32,772 nt of DNA, from positions 1 through 32,772 of the forward strand of contig DASYQV010000158.1 of the NCBI GenBank assembly GCA_036005125.1, given 5' to 3'. Shown here one piece after another: positions 8,447-18,400 of the stretch. The position numbers and the translations under genes were made by a program. A model generated the notes under the pieces. It was not told where the DNA came from. It made no database searches and saw nothing but the letters and a program-made list of their open reading frames with translations. Source of the stretch: DASYQV01 sp036005125 (GTDB lineage Bacteria > Acidobacteriota > Vicinamibacteria > Vicinamibacterales > UBA2999). Each line of letters begins with the position of its first letter. Position 1 is the first letter of the stretch.

Positions 8447-9318
8447 GCCCGGCTGCTCCCGGACGCTCGCTCCGCATCGTCCTCTTCGAAGGCTCGGGGA
8501 GTCGGCCCGTGGCGCCGAGCGACCGGTTCGTCATCATGTCCACGCTCCTCCAGCGCGGATATGCGGTGACGAGCGTGCGCCAGGGTGACCCGGTCACGCC
8601 GGCAGGGCTGCGTGGTCCCTTCGCGGTTCTCGGTCACTTCACCGCCGCGCCTCCCAGCGAGGCACAGGATGAGGCGACGGGAGAGCGCGTCTTCTTCCGG
8701 GATCTCGATGGCACGGCGCCCGACGCCGTCGCGGCGCTCGTCGAGGAGCTCCAGCCGGAGGCCGGCACGTCGAAGCCGGGCGGTTGGAAGCCGTGGTTCC
8801 CTGTCATCGACTACGGGCGCTGCACCAACTGCATGCAGTGTCTGACGTTCTGCCTGTTCGACGTATACGGCGTCTCGGCCGAGAAGCAGATCCGCGTGCA
8901 GAACCCGTCGAACTGCAAGACCGACTGTCCGGCGTGCTCGCGTGTATGTCCCGAGGTTGCGATCCTCTTTCCGAAGTATAAAATGGGGCCGATCAACGGC
9001 GACGAGGTTCGCGTCGAGGACATTCATCGCGAGAAGATGAAGGTGGACATCTCGGCGCTGCTCGGCGGCGACATCTACCTCGCGCTGCGGCAGCGCAGCG
9101 TGGACGCGAAGCAGCGGTTCCTGCGGGAGCGCGACGACAAGCGCGCGCTCGAAGAACGCCGCAAGTGCCTTGCGAAGCTGCAGCAACAGCTCGACATCCC
9201 GCCCGAGGTTCTCCTGGCGCTGCCGACCCAGGATCAGATTCGCGCGAAGGCGGAGCGGGCCATCGCCCGTGCCGAGGGCCTGCTGGGCGGCCCGCCGGGC
9301 GCGTCGGAGGAAGCATGA
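8443..9318 (+). CDS. 2x[4Fe-4S] ferredoxin-domain protein
   Basis: This 291-residue protein has a central ferredoxin domain. The first cluster motif is RCTNCMQCLTFC (C127, C130, C133, C137). The second is an atypical CKTDCPACSRVC (C158, C162, C165, C169) with three residues between the first pair. The N-terminal 100 residues (LRIVLFEGSGSR ... VLGHFTAAP) are unfamiliar. The C-terminal 100 residues are charged and probably helical (KQRFLRERDDKRALEERRK). The start is the ATG at 8443, which overlaps the preceding stop (ATGA). The open frame reaches further upstream but would overlap the previous gene. The stop overlaps the ATG of the radical SAM gene at 9315. The tight coupling suggests it feeds electrons to the radical SAM enzyme or the DUF116 fusion. 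Confidence 0.88.
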   Translation: MSPAAPGRSLRIVLFEGSGSRPVAPSDRFVIMSTLLQRGYAVTSVRQGDPVTPAGLRGPFAVLGHFTAAPPSEAQDEATGERVFFRDLDGTAPDAVAALVEELQPEAGTSKPGGWKPWFPVIDYGRCTNCMQCLTFCLFDVYGVSAEKQIRVQNPSNCKTDCPACSRVCPEVAILFPKYKMGPINGDEVRVEDIHREKMKVDISALLGGDIYLALRQRSVDAKQRFLRERDDKRALEERRKCLAKLQQQLDIPPEVLLALPTQDQIRAKAERAIARAEGLLGGPPGASEEA

Positions 9319-10514
9319 TTCCCGCCCTGGCCTTCCGCATGCTCCGCGAAACCGACGCTCGGCTGCTGTGGAAGATCTCGTACAACTTCGGCTACAAGGG
9401 CATGCGCTCGGTCCAACGCTTCAAGAAGCGGCTGAAGCGAGGCGAGCACTTCCCGCCTTTCCTCTATCTATCAATCATCAACAGCTGCAACCTGCGGTGC
9501 CAGGGATGCTGGGTGAAGGTGGACGGTCCGCGCCACATGATCGACGCGGCCACGCTGCGGCGGGTCATCACCGACGCCAAGCGCCAGGGCAACAGCTTCT
9601 TCGGCATCCTTGGCGGCGAGCCATTCATGCACCCGGAGCTGCTCCAGATCCTTGGCGAGCATCCGGACTGCTACTTCCAGATCTTCACCAACGGCCAGCT
9701 GATCACCGACGAGATTGCGCGGGAGCTGCGGCGGATCGGCAACGCGACGCCCCTCATCAGCATCGAGGGCACCGAGGTGGTGAGCGATGAGCGTCGCGGC
9801 CGGCTGCAGGTGCTCGGCCGAACGCTGGTCGGACTCGACAACTGTGTCCGCAACCGGCTGATCGTCGGCGTCGCCACCAGCGTCTGCCAGACGAATATCG
9901 ACGACCTCGTCACCGAGAAATGGCTGCGCGCGCTCATCGGGCGGGGCGTCCATTACGCCTGGTACCACACGTACCGGCCGGTTGGCGAGCACGCGCACCC
10001 GGAGCTGGCGCTCACACCGGAACAGGTCCTGCGCGTGCGGAGCTTCGTCGTCCGGATGCGGTCGAAGCTGCCGCTCGCGCTCGTGGATGCCTACTGGGAT
10101 CACGACGGCAACGCGCTCTGCCCGATGGCAACCGGCATCAGCCATCACGTCAACCCGTGGGGCGATATCGAGCCGTGTCCGATCATCCAGTTCGCCACCG
10201 ACAGCATTCACGATCGACGGAGCCTCTTCGACGTGCTGAACGACTCGGCGTTCATCCGCGATTTCCGCGAGACCGCAGCGGCGGCCACGCGCGGCTGCAT
10301 CGTGCTGGAGCGGCCGGATCTGGTCCGATCGCTCGTGGCCAAGCATGGCGCGCGCGACACGACGCACCGCCAGGAAGGCTCCGGCATGGCGGAGCTCGAG
10401 GCGATGCGCAGCCGACACAGCCAGCACAATCCCGGTCACGAGGTCCCCGAGGAGCACTGGGCGTACCGGTTTGCGAAACGGCATTGGTTTTTCGGGTTTG
10501 GAGCATATAGTTAG
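9315..10514 (+). CDS. Radical SAM enzyme with SPASM-like C-terminal cysteines
   Basis: This is a 399-residue radical SAM protein. The [4Fe-4S]-SAM motif is CNLRCQGCW (C58, C62, C65), followed by the SAM-binding GGEPF near residue 100. The C-terminal part has cysteines in NALCPMATGISHHVNPWGDIEPCPII and in ATRGCIVL, a layout like SPASM/twitch auxiliary cluster regions. The tail ends in an aromatic-rich segment (HWAYRFAKRHWFFGFGAYS). It is coupled by ATGA to the ferredoxin-domain gene. It is followed by an isoprenoid synthase fusion, so the substrate may be a prenyl or lipid compound. It does not look like HpnH, which has a different N-terminus and a CNLACAGC core. Reaction unknown. Confidence 0.9.
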   Translation: MIPALAFRMLRETDARLLWKISYNFGYKGMRSVQRFKKRLKRGEHFPPFLYLSIINSCNLRCQGCWVKVDGPRHMIDAATLRRVITDAKRQGNSFFGILGGEPFMHPELLQILGEHPDCYFQIFTNGQLITDEIARELRRIGNATPLISIEGTEVVSDERRGRLQVLGRTLVGLDNCVRNRLIVGVATSVCQTNIDDLVTEKWLRALIGRGVHYAWYHTYRPVGEHAHPELALTPEQVLRVRSFVVRMRSKLPLALVDAYWDHDGNALCPMATGISHHVNPWGDIEPCPIIQFATDSIHDRRSLFDVLNDSAFIRDFRETAAAATRGCIVLERPDLVRSLVAKHGARDTTHRQEGSGMAELEAMRSRHSQHNPGHEVPEEHWAYRFAKRHWFFGFGAYS

Positions 10515-10608
10515 CGGGCCCGGGGCTCGGCGCTCGAGGCTCTCGTCCTGAATCTCGAGATTCCGGTCCCGAGCCCCGAGTCCCGAGCTTCGAGCCTGGA
10601 GTCCTATT
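10515..10608. repeat. GC-rich palindromic heptamer array
   Basis: The gap before the DUF116 fusion contains GCTCGGC, GCTCGAG and GCTCTCG-type 7-mers, then a central CTCGAGAT palindrome. CCCGAGC, CCCGAGT and TTCGAGC units follow, i.e. the opposite strand of the same unit. It runs to within a few bases of the ATG at 10612. Confidence 0.75.
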
Positions 10609-10611
10609 CAC

Positions 10612-12339
10612 ATGGATCTCACCAACCTCGTCGTTCTCCCACGTGCGTTGCCGACGCAGCCGCTGCGGCCGACGCAGGACAACGTGCCCGGGACACGGCT
10701 GGAGCGGGACCGCATCAAGGCCGTCATTCAGGCGTACGTATCGGATGTCCGGCCGGTGCCGCCGATGCCGATCGACGAGCTGCGCGAACATGCCGATCGC
10801 GTTGTGGAGGGCGCGGGACTCCTGGCGAAATACCGCGACTACGTGGCGGTGCTGCTCAACAACGAGGCGTGGCGGGAGACGCTGGCCGGGATTCCGTACG
10901 AGCGACGGCTGCTGCTGCTGCCGAAGTGCCTGCGCGTCGAGGCGAAATGTCCCGCGCCGTTCGACGAGTACGGGTTGCTCTGCAAACGCTGCGGGTTGTG
11001 CTCGATTCAGGATCTGCAGGAAGAGGCCGAGCGGCTCGGGTACGCGGTGCTGGTGGCCGAAGGCTCGGCGATCGTGATGTCGATCATTCAGACGGGGAAG
11101 ATCGACGCCATTGTCGGCGTGAGCTGTCTGTCGGTGCTCGAGCGCGCGTTCCCGTTCATGGAGGCCGCGGCGGTCCCCGGCATTGCCATTCCGCTCCTGC
11201 AGGACGACTGCATCGACACCACCGTCGACATCGATTGGGTGTGGGACGTCATTCACCTGACGAGCGACGACCGCACGTACCGCATGGACCTCACGAGCAT
11301 CCGCCGCGAGGTCGACGAGTGGTTCACACCAGGCGGACTCGACTCGATGCTCGGACCGGCTGGGACCGAAACCGAGCGTCTCGCGCGCGAATGGCTGACG
11401 CGGGCCGGCAAACGGTGGCGCCCGTTCCTCACCGTGTGCGCGTACCGCGCGCTGCGGCAGGATCCGGACGCGGTCTTCCCCGACTCGCTGAAGCGGGTCG
11501 CCATCGCGGTTGAGTGCTTCCACAAGGCGTCGTTGATTCACGACGATATCGAGGATCAGGACGTCGAACGGTACGGCGCCGACACACTGCATGCCCAGCA
11601 CGGCGTGCCGATCGCGCTCAACGTCGGCGACTTCCTCATTGGCGAAGGCTACCGGCTCATTGCCGCCTCGGGCGCGCCGCCGGAGGTATGCGCGGCCATG
11701 CTGCGCGTGGCGGCGGAGGGCCATCGCATGCTGACGCTCGGGCAAGGCGCCGAGTTGTCGTGGACGCGCACGCCGCGGCCGCTGTCGCCGCTCGAGGTGG
11801 TGGACATCTTCCGGAAGAAGACCGCGCCGGCGTTTTACGTCGCGCTGCAGCTGGGCGCGTTGTCGGCTGGCGGTGAGGACGAGTTCGAGGACGTGTTCGC
11901 GCAGTACAGCGAATCACTTGGAATCGCCTATCAGATTCGCGACGACCTGGACGATCTGGCCGATGACGGCGGCGCCTCCACCGGCGGCGTGCGGCCGTCG
12001 CTGCCGCTCGCGATGGCCTACGAGCGGTCGAACGCGAACGAGCATCTGCGCGCGGTGCTGCGCGCGGCCTGGAGCGGTGCCTCGGGCACGGCTCAACATG
12101 CGGTCCTGTTGGAGGCGATCACGGAGCTCAAAGCCGACGAACGGTGTCGGAACCTGCTCGAGGCGTACAAGGAACAAGCCATTCGAACGCTGGCCGACGT
12201 GGACAATCCCAGCCTCAAAGGCCTCCTGCGGCGGATCGTAGGGAAAATCTTCAACGACATCGAGATCAAGGGCTGGTGCAGTGAGCGTTCGGCTGGAGAT
12301 GCTGCAGGTCGCGCGGCTGGCGCCGAAGCTGCTCGGTGA
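10612..12339 (+). CDS. Fusion of DUF116 and polyprenyl diphosphate synthase
   Basis: This 575-residue protein has two parts. Residues about 90-215 form a DUF116 domain with cysteines at 106, 113, 124, 127 and 130 (CKRCGLC at 124-130) and the IQTGKIDAIVGVSCLS stretch. This pattern suggests Fe-S or metal binding. Residues about 255-560 are a trans-isoprenyl diphosphate synthase. They carry GKRWRPFL, the first aspartate-rich motif DDIED (311-315) and the second DDLDD (444-448), so catalysis should be intact. The expected reaction is chain elongation of allylic diphosphates with IPP. The fusion ties a cysteine-rich domain to isoprenoid synthesis. The last ~22 residues overlap the next gene by 59 bp and look like frame read-through (Ala/Gly-rich). 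A stop shared with a longer ancestral linker is possible. Confidence 0.92.
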   Translation: MDLTNLVVLPRALPTQPLRPTQDNVPGTRLERDRIKAVIQAYVSDVRPVPPMPIDELREHADRVVEGAGLLAKYRDYVAVLLNNEAWRETLAGIPYERRLLLLPKCLRVEAKCPAPFDEYGLLCKRCGLCSIQDLQEEAERLGYAVLVAEGSAIVMSIIQTGKIDAIVGVSCLSVLERAFPFMEAAAVPGIAIPLLQDDCIDTTVDIDWVWDVIHLTSDDRTYRMDLTSIRREVDEWFTPGGLDSMLGPAGTETERLAREWLTRAGKRWRPFLTVCAYRALRQDPDAVFPDSLKRVAIAVECFHKASLIHDDIEDQDVERYGADTLHAQHGVPIALNVGDFLIGEGYRLIAASGAPPEVCAAMLRVAAEGHRMLTLGQGAELSWTRTPRPLSPLEVVDIFRKKTAPAFYVALQLGALSAGGEDEFEDVFAQYSESLGIAYQIRDDLDDLADDGGASTGGVRPSLPLAMAYERSNANEHLRAVLRAAWSGASGTAQHAVLLEAITELKADERCRNLLEAYKEQAIRTLADVDNPSLKGLLRRIVGKIFNDIEIKGWCSERSAGDAAGRAAGAEAAR

Positions 12340-13162
12340 ATCGACCGCCCTCGTGGCGGACTTCGTCAGACGGCATCTCAATTCCGACGGCGGCTTCACG
12401 GACCGTTCGGGAACAAGCGATCTCTACTACACGGTGTTCGGTCTGCAGGCGCTCGTCGCGCTCCGCGAGGAACTGCCTGCCGAAGCCGTCGTGCCGTATC
12501 TGGAGCGTTTCGGCGACGGGGAGACGCTCGACTTCGTGCACGTCGCCTGTCTTGCCCGCTGCTGGGCGATGATGCCGCCGGGCACGTTGAAGGAGTCGGT
12601 TCGCACGGCGCTCGTCGCGCGGCTCGCCGCGCACCGCACGAGCGACAACGGCTTCCACGCCAGCTCCGGTGCCGCGCGCGCCAATGTCTATCATGGCTTC
12701 CTCGCGCTGGCCGCGTATCAGGATCTCCATGAACCGCTCCCCGCGCCTGAGGCGTTTGCCGCCTCTCTGCAGGCTCTGCAGTCGGCCGACGGCGCGTATG
12801 CCAACGAGCCCGATCGGCCACGCGGATCTACACCGGCCACGGCGGCGGCCGTGGTGTTGATGCGATATCTCGACGTGCCGCCCGATCCACGCCTTGCCGG
12901 CTGGCTGTTCGATCGATGTCGCGACGGCGGCTTCTTCGCGACGCCGGACGCGCCGATCCCCGATCTTCTGTCGACCGCCACGGCGCTCCACGCGTTGTCG
13001 AGCCTGCACGCGCCGCTCGATCGCGTCCGCGACGCCTGCCTCGACTTCATCGATTCGTTGTGGACCAGCGAGGGCGCGTTCTACGGCACCTGGGCGGACG
13101 ACGTCCTCGACTGCGAGTACACGTATTACGGTCTGCTGGCCCTGGGTCACTTGGCGGTATGA
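12281..13162 (+). CDS. Prenyltransferase-beta-like alpha-toroid protein
   Basis: This is a 293-residue protein made of repeated helical hairpins, with motifs such as NSDGGFTDRSG, SDLYYTVFGLQAL, SADGAYANEPD and DCEYTYYGLLALGHL. It belongs to the superfamily containing protein prenyltransferase beta subunits and squalene cyclases. The SDxYY and DxEYTYY blocks resemble geranylgeranyl transferase beta subunits more than class II cyclases. No DxDD motif is visible. It may bind or transfer a prenyl group made by the preceding synthase. The start is the GTG at 12281 with AAGGG upstream. An ATG at 12299 is the alternative. Either start overlaps the DUF116 fusion, which implies translational coupling. 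Confidence 0.82.
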   Translation: MSVRLEMLQVARLAPKLLGESTALVADFVRRHLNSDGGFTDRSGTSDLYYTVFGLQALVALREELPAEAVVPYLERFGDGETLDFVHVACLARCWAMMPPGTLKESVRTALVARLAAHRTSDNGFHASSGAARANVYHGFLALAAYQDLHEPLPAPEAFAASLQALQSADGAYANEPDRPRGSTPATAAAVVLMRYLDVPPDPRLAGWLFDRCRDGGFFATPDAPIPDLLSTATALHALSSLHAPLDRVRDACLDFIDSLWTSEGAFYGTWADDVLDCEYTYYGLLALGHLAV

Positions 13163-13231
13163 TGAGGTCCTCTCCAATCATCGTGGGACACCTATATTGC
13201 GGAATCAGATTCAATCAGATACTCTGACCGT
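13163..13231 (+). promoter_or_regulatory. Possible antitoxin operator region
   Basis: This 69-bp gap before the antitoxin contains the direct repeat AATCAGAT (two copies two bases apart, about 13203-13220). Such short repeats next to Phd-type genes often serve autoregulation. This is suggestive only. Confidence 0.3.
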
Positions 13232-13507
13232 GTGAAGACCCTGTCTGTGACGGATGTCGCGAGGAACTTCAGCGCTGTACTCGACGCACTCGAGCGCGAC
13301 CAGGAAGAAGTGGTGCTCGTGCGGAATCGGCGACACGTAGCGCGGCTCGTTCCCGAGGCACCGCATCAGGACGCCTTGAGCGTGTTCGGCGATCTGTATC
13401 GCACGCTCGACGACGAAACGGCCGATGCGTTGTCGGCGGCTGTCGTTTCCGAGCGGAAGCGTCGGCGGGGCCGCGTGGCCGAGTTGCGAGATCCGTGGGC
13501 TGGCTGA
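13232..13507 (+). CDS. Phd/YefM-type antitoxin
   Basis: This is a 91-residue protein. The N-terminus (VKTLSVTDVARNFSAVLDAL, with GTG read as Met) is the typical Phd/YefM DNA-binding fold opening. It continues with EEVVLVRNRRHVARLVP. The C-terminal half is charged and would wrap the toxin. The start is the GTG at 13232, since no ATG fits. The gene overlaps the PIN-domain gene by 13 bp, the usual antitoxin-first arrangement. It neutralises the toxin and should repress its own operon. Confidence 0.9.
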   Translation: MKTLSVTDVARNFSAVLDALERDQEEVVLVRNRRHVARLVPEAPHQDALSVFGDLYRTLDDETADALSAAVVSERKRRRGRVAELRDPWAG

Positions 13508-13911
13508 TCGACACCAGCCTTTGGATCGCCGTCGAGCGCGGAGCTCTCGCGGCGGCTGATATTCACGCCATCACTCGGCAGGAGCCTGTTTACCTCTCGC
13601 CGGTCAATCTCGCCGAGATTCGATTCGGCCTGGAGTTACTGCGATCGGGTCCGCAGAAGCAACGCGCCACCGCGATGTTGCACCGGCTTCGCCGGAAGCC
13701 TCAATTGAGAATCACACTCGAGACAGCCGAGACGTTCGGCAGCCTCGCGGCACAGCTCAAGAAGACGGGAAGAGACCCACACGTCCGCGTCAATGATCTG
13801 TGGCTTGCCGCGCAAGCCGTCCAGCGCGACTTCCGGCTGCTCACATCCAACGCCAAGGACTTCGCGGACATCCCTGGATTGCGGATGGTTGTGCTGAAGC
13901 CGCTGAAGTAA
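13495..13911 (+). CDS. VapC-type PIN-domain toxin
   Basis: This is a 138-residue PIN-domain ribonuclease. The acidic active-site residues are visible: D6 in LIDTSLW, E41 in NLAEIRFG, D101 in VNDLWLAAQA and D122 or D125 in SNAKDFADIPGL. The protein should cleave RNA, as other VapC-type toxins do, when not bound by its antitoxin. The start is the GTG at 13495 inside the antitoxin's last codons. The pair sits between two terpene-type genes on the same strand. It may be a later insertion in the cluster, or may act to stabilise it. Confidence 0.92.
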   Translation: MGWLIDTSLWIAVERGALAAADIHAITRQEPVYLSPVNLAEIRFGLELLRSGPQKQRATAMLHRLRRKPQLRITLETAETFGSLAAQLKKTGRDPHVRVNDLWLAAQAVQRDFRLLTSNAKDFADIPGLRMVVLKPLK

Positions 13912-13956
13912 GGGCGGCGCTGCCGAACAGGTTCCTGCCCGATGCCTTCCTCAGAC

Positions 13957-14006
13957 GGGGGTCAGACCAGGGTCAGAACGGGGTCAGACCAGGGTCTGAC
14001 CCTGGT
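13957..14006. repeat. GGGGTCAGA direct and inverted repeats
   Basis: The 17-mer GGGGTCAGACCAGGGTC occurs at 13957-13973 and again at 13980-13996. The second copy overlaps a near-perfect palindrome, ACCAGGGTC-T-GACCCTGGT (about 13988-14006). It lies just downstream of the toxin gene and could act as its terminator or be a mobile palindromic repeat. Confidence 0.75.
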
Positions 14007-14037
14007 GATGGGGCGACTCAAGGCATTGAGTTGAGGC

Positions 14038-14063
14038 GTGGCAGAGTTGGCATAAGCTGCCAC
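14038..14063 (+). promoter_or_regulatory. Hairpin immediately before the cyclase start
   Basis: GTGGCAG (14038-14044) and CTGCCAC (14057-14063) form a 7-bp stem with a 12-base loop, ending 2 bases before the ATG at 14066. It covers where a ribosome site would lie, and no clear Shine-Dalgarno sequence is seen. Translational control is possible but unproven. Confidence 0.4.
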
Positions 14064-14065
14064 TC

Positions 14066-15895
14066 ATGACCTCAGTGGTGGCCATCGAACCCACCCGCCG
14101 CGCGACCATCGACCGCCTGTTGGCCGAGCGGACGCCGGAGGGCGGCTGGGAGGGGACGCTCTCGAGCAGCGCTCTCTCGACCGCGACGGCGGTTACGGCT
14201 CTGGCGCTTGCGGCGCGGTCCACCGGCGACGACCGCGACGGGCGACTCGTGCGCGCCGGGCTGCGATGGCTGATCGAGCACCGGAACCCTGACGGCGGCT
14301 GGGGCGACACCGACCGCAGCGTCAGCAACATCAGCACGACGGCCCTCGGATGGGCCGCGCTCGCCTTCGATGACCAGGACAGCGCGCAGACGCGGCGCGC
14401 CGTTTCGGATGCGTCGGAGTGGCTGACCCACGCCGCAGGCAGTGCGGATCGCGCCGCGCTCGTGCGGGCGATTGCCGATCGCTACGGAAAGGACCGCACC
14501 TTCAGCGTACCGATCCTGACGATGTGCGCGCTGGCCGGCCGCCTCGGACCGGACCGCGACGCGTGGCGGCAGATTCCTCAGCTGCCCTTCGAGCTTGCCG
14601 TGCTGCCGCGCCGCCTCTTCACGGTCGTGAGGCTGCCCGTGGTCAGCTACGCGCTCCCTGCCTTGATTGCAATGGGCGTCGTGCGCCACCGCCGGCGCCC
14701 ATCGCGGAACCCGGCTCTGCGCGCCGTGCGCAGCGCCGCAATCGGTCCCGCCCTCAACGTGCTCCGATCGATTCAACCGAGGAACGGCGGATTTCTCGAA
14801 GCCGCACCGCTCACCAGCTTCGTCGCGATGAGCCTCATCGGCGCCGGCCACGCCGCGGATTCGGTCGCCATGCGCGCGCTCGATTTCCTGCGCCGGTCGG
14901 TGCGCGACGATGGCAGCTGGCCGATCGACACGAACCTCGCGACCTGGGTGACCACGCTGACCGTGCAGGCGCTCGATGCCGGTCATCGGCTGACGGCCCA
15001 CCTTGCATCCGAGGAGCGGCAACGTCTCCAGGGCTCGCTCCTGCAGCAGCAGTCGACGACCGAGCATCCCTACACCGCGGCGGCGGCTGGCGCGTGGGCC
15101 TGGACGGATCTGCCCGGCGGAGTGCCCGACGCAGACGATACGGCAGGCGCGCTGCTGGCGCTGCGGTCCCTCGGTTCGGGCGACGAGGCGCGCGCGGCCG
15201 CCGCGCGCGGCATCACGTGGCTGCTCGACCTGCAGAATCGTGACGGCGGCATTCCAACGTTCTGTCGGGGATGGGGCGCCCTGCCCTTCGATCGAAGCGG
15301 CGCCGACCTGACCGCGCACGCGGTGAGGGCATGGATGAGGTGGCGTGCCGAGCTCGGTCCGGATTTGCAGCAACGGATCGATCGGGCGCTCGCCAAGGCG
15401 CTCGACTACCTCCGCCATGCGCAGCGCGCCGACGGTGCCTTCGTGCCGCTCTGGTTCGGCAACCAGCACGCGCCGGGCGAAGAGAACCTGACCTACGGCA
15501 CGAGCCGCGTGCTCCTTGCGATGCACGACGTGCTGAAGCAGACCACCCTGGACGTGTCCGGGCCACGCGCCGCCGCACTCGCGTGGCTGCTGCGCGCTCA
15601 GAATCCAGACGGCGGATGGGGTGGCGCGCGCGACGTCCCCTCGGCGATCGAGGAAACGGCGCTGGCCGTCAACGCCCTCGCCGCCTGCGGCGAATCGCCG
15701 CCATCACCGGACGGAGCCCTCGCCGCCGCGTGGCGCGGGGCCGAGTGGCTGAGCGCCCGTACGGAGGCGGGCCGGAGCTTCGCGGCGTCGCCCATCGGCT
15801 TCTACTTCGCGAAGCTGTGGTACTACGAACGTCTCTACCCGCTCATCTTTATCAGCGAGGCGCTCGAACGGCTCACATCTATTCCTGATTCGTGA
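14066..15895 (+). CDS. Class II triterpene (squalene-hopene-like) cyclase
   Basis: This is a 609-residue protein of squalene cyclase type. The protonating motif DxDD is present as DADD at residues 355-358 (VPDADDTAGA). QW-type repeats occur throughout (RNPDGGWGDT, IQPRNGGFLE, LQNRDGGIP, AQNPDGGWGGA). The C-terminus SFAASPIGFYFAKLWYYERLYPLI is the usual membrane-facing end of squalene-hopene cyclases. It should cyclise a linear polyprenoid such as squalene at the membrane. Hopene formation is not assured, because many diverged members make other products. The last codons (IPDS) are supplied by a heptamer array. It follows the prenyl synthase and alpha-toroid genes, separated from them by the toxin-antitoxin pair. 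Confidence 0.92.
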   Translation: MTSVVAIEPTRRATIDRLLAERTPEGGWEGTLSSSALSTATAVTALALAARSTGDDRDGRLVRAGLRWLIEHRNPDGGWGDTDRSVSNISTTALGWAALAFDDQDSAQTRRAVSDASEWLTHAAGSADRAALVRAIADRYGKDRTFSVPILTMCALAGRLGPDRDAWRQIPQLPFELAVLPRRLFTVVRLPVVSYALPALIAMGVVRHRRRPSRNPALRAVRSAAIGPALNVLRSIQPRNGGFLEAAPLTSFVAMSLIGAGHAADSVAMRALDFLRRSVRDDGSWPIDTNLATWVTTLTVQALDAGHRLTAHLASEERQRLQGSLLQQQSTTEHPYTAAAAGAWAWTDLPGGVPDADDTAGALLALRSLGSGDEARAAAARGITWLLDLQNRDGGIPTFCRGWGALPFDRSGADLTAHAVRAWMRWRAELGPDLQQRIDRALAKALDYLRHAQRADGAFVPLWFGNQHAPGEENLTYGTSRVLLAMHDVLKQTTLDVSGPRAAALAWLLRAQNPDGGWGGARDVPSAIEETALAVNALAACGESPPSPDGALAAAWRGAEWLSARTEAGRSFAASPIGFYFAKLWYYERLYPLIFISEALERLTSIPDS

Positions 15896-15965
15896 TTTGT
15901 GATTCGTGATTTTCGTGATTTACGATCTGAATCAGTGATCGGCGTCACGTCCCGAATCACGAATC

Positions 15966-15992
<27 letters not shown>
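15882..15992. repeat. Palindromic heptamer array (GATTCGT family)
   Basis: Units ATTCGTG, ATTTGTG and ATTCCTG run from inside the cyclase stop. After a short spacer near 15930-15953 they are followed by ATCACGA, ATCATGA and ATGACGA, the reverse complement. The array supplies the cyclase stop codon and both candidate ATG starts (15966 and 15987) of the histidine kinase. Confidence 0.85.
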
Positions 15993-18231
<2,239 letters not shown>

Positions 18232-18251
<20 letters not shown>

Positions 18252-18400
18252 TTCGTGATTGTTTTGTGATTGGTGATCGCGGATTTGTGATTTGATGGCT
18301 TCAAATCACAAATCCAAAATCACAAGATTCAAATCGCCAATCACCAATCACCAATCACCAATCGCAAAACAATCACAGTTCACCAATCACCAATCGCAAA
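18232..18400. repeat. Palindromic heptamer array with a perfect 15-bp stem
   Basis: The left half has ATTCGTG, ATTTGTG and ATTGGTG units and the right half has ATCACAA, ATCACCA and ATCGCAA units. The centre, 18281-18295 with 18301-18315, is a perfect 15-bp stem around a 5-base loop. The array starts inside the kinase's last codons and ends exactly at the ATG of the MATE gene. Confidence 0.9.

Noticed and set aside
9315..10514. Hopanoid radical SAM HpnH
   Set aside because: The cluster motif context and N-terminus differ from HpnH, and the C-terminal cysteines look SPASM-like. Proximity to a cyclase alone is not enough.
10252..11745. 497-residue minus-strand open frame
   Set aside because: It is antisense to the radical SAM gene and the DUF116 fusion, crosses the array at 10515-10608, and shows no recognisable motif.
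14072..15526. 484-residue minus-strand open frame
   Set aside because: It is antisense to the triterpene cyclase, which has a full set of motifs. This frame has none.
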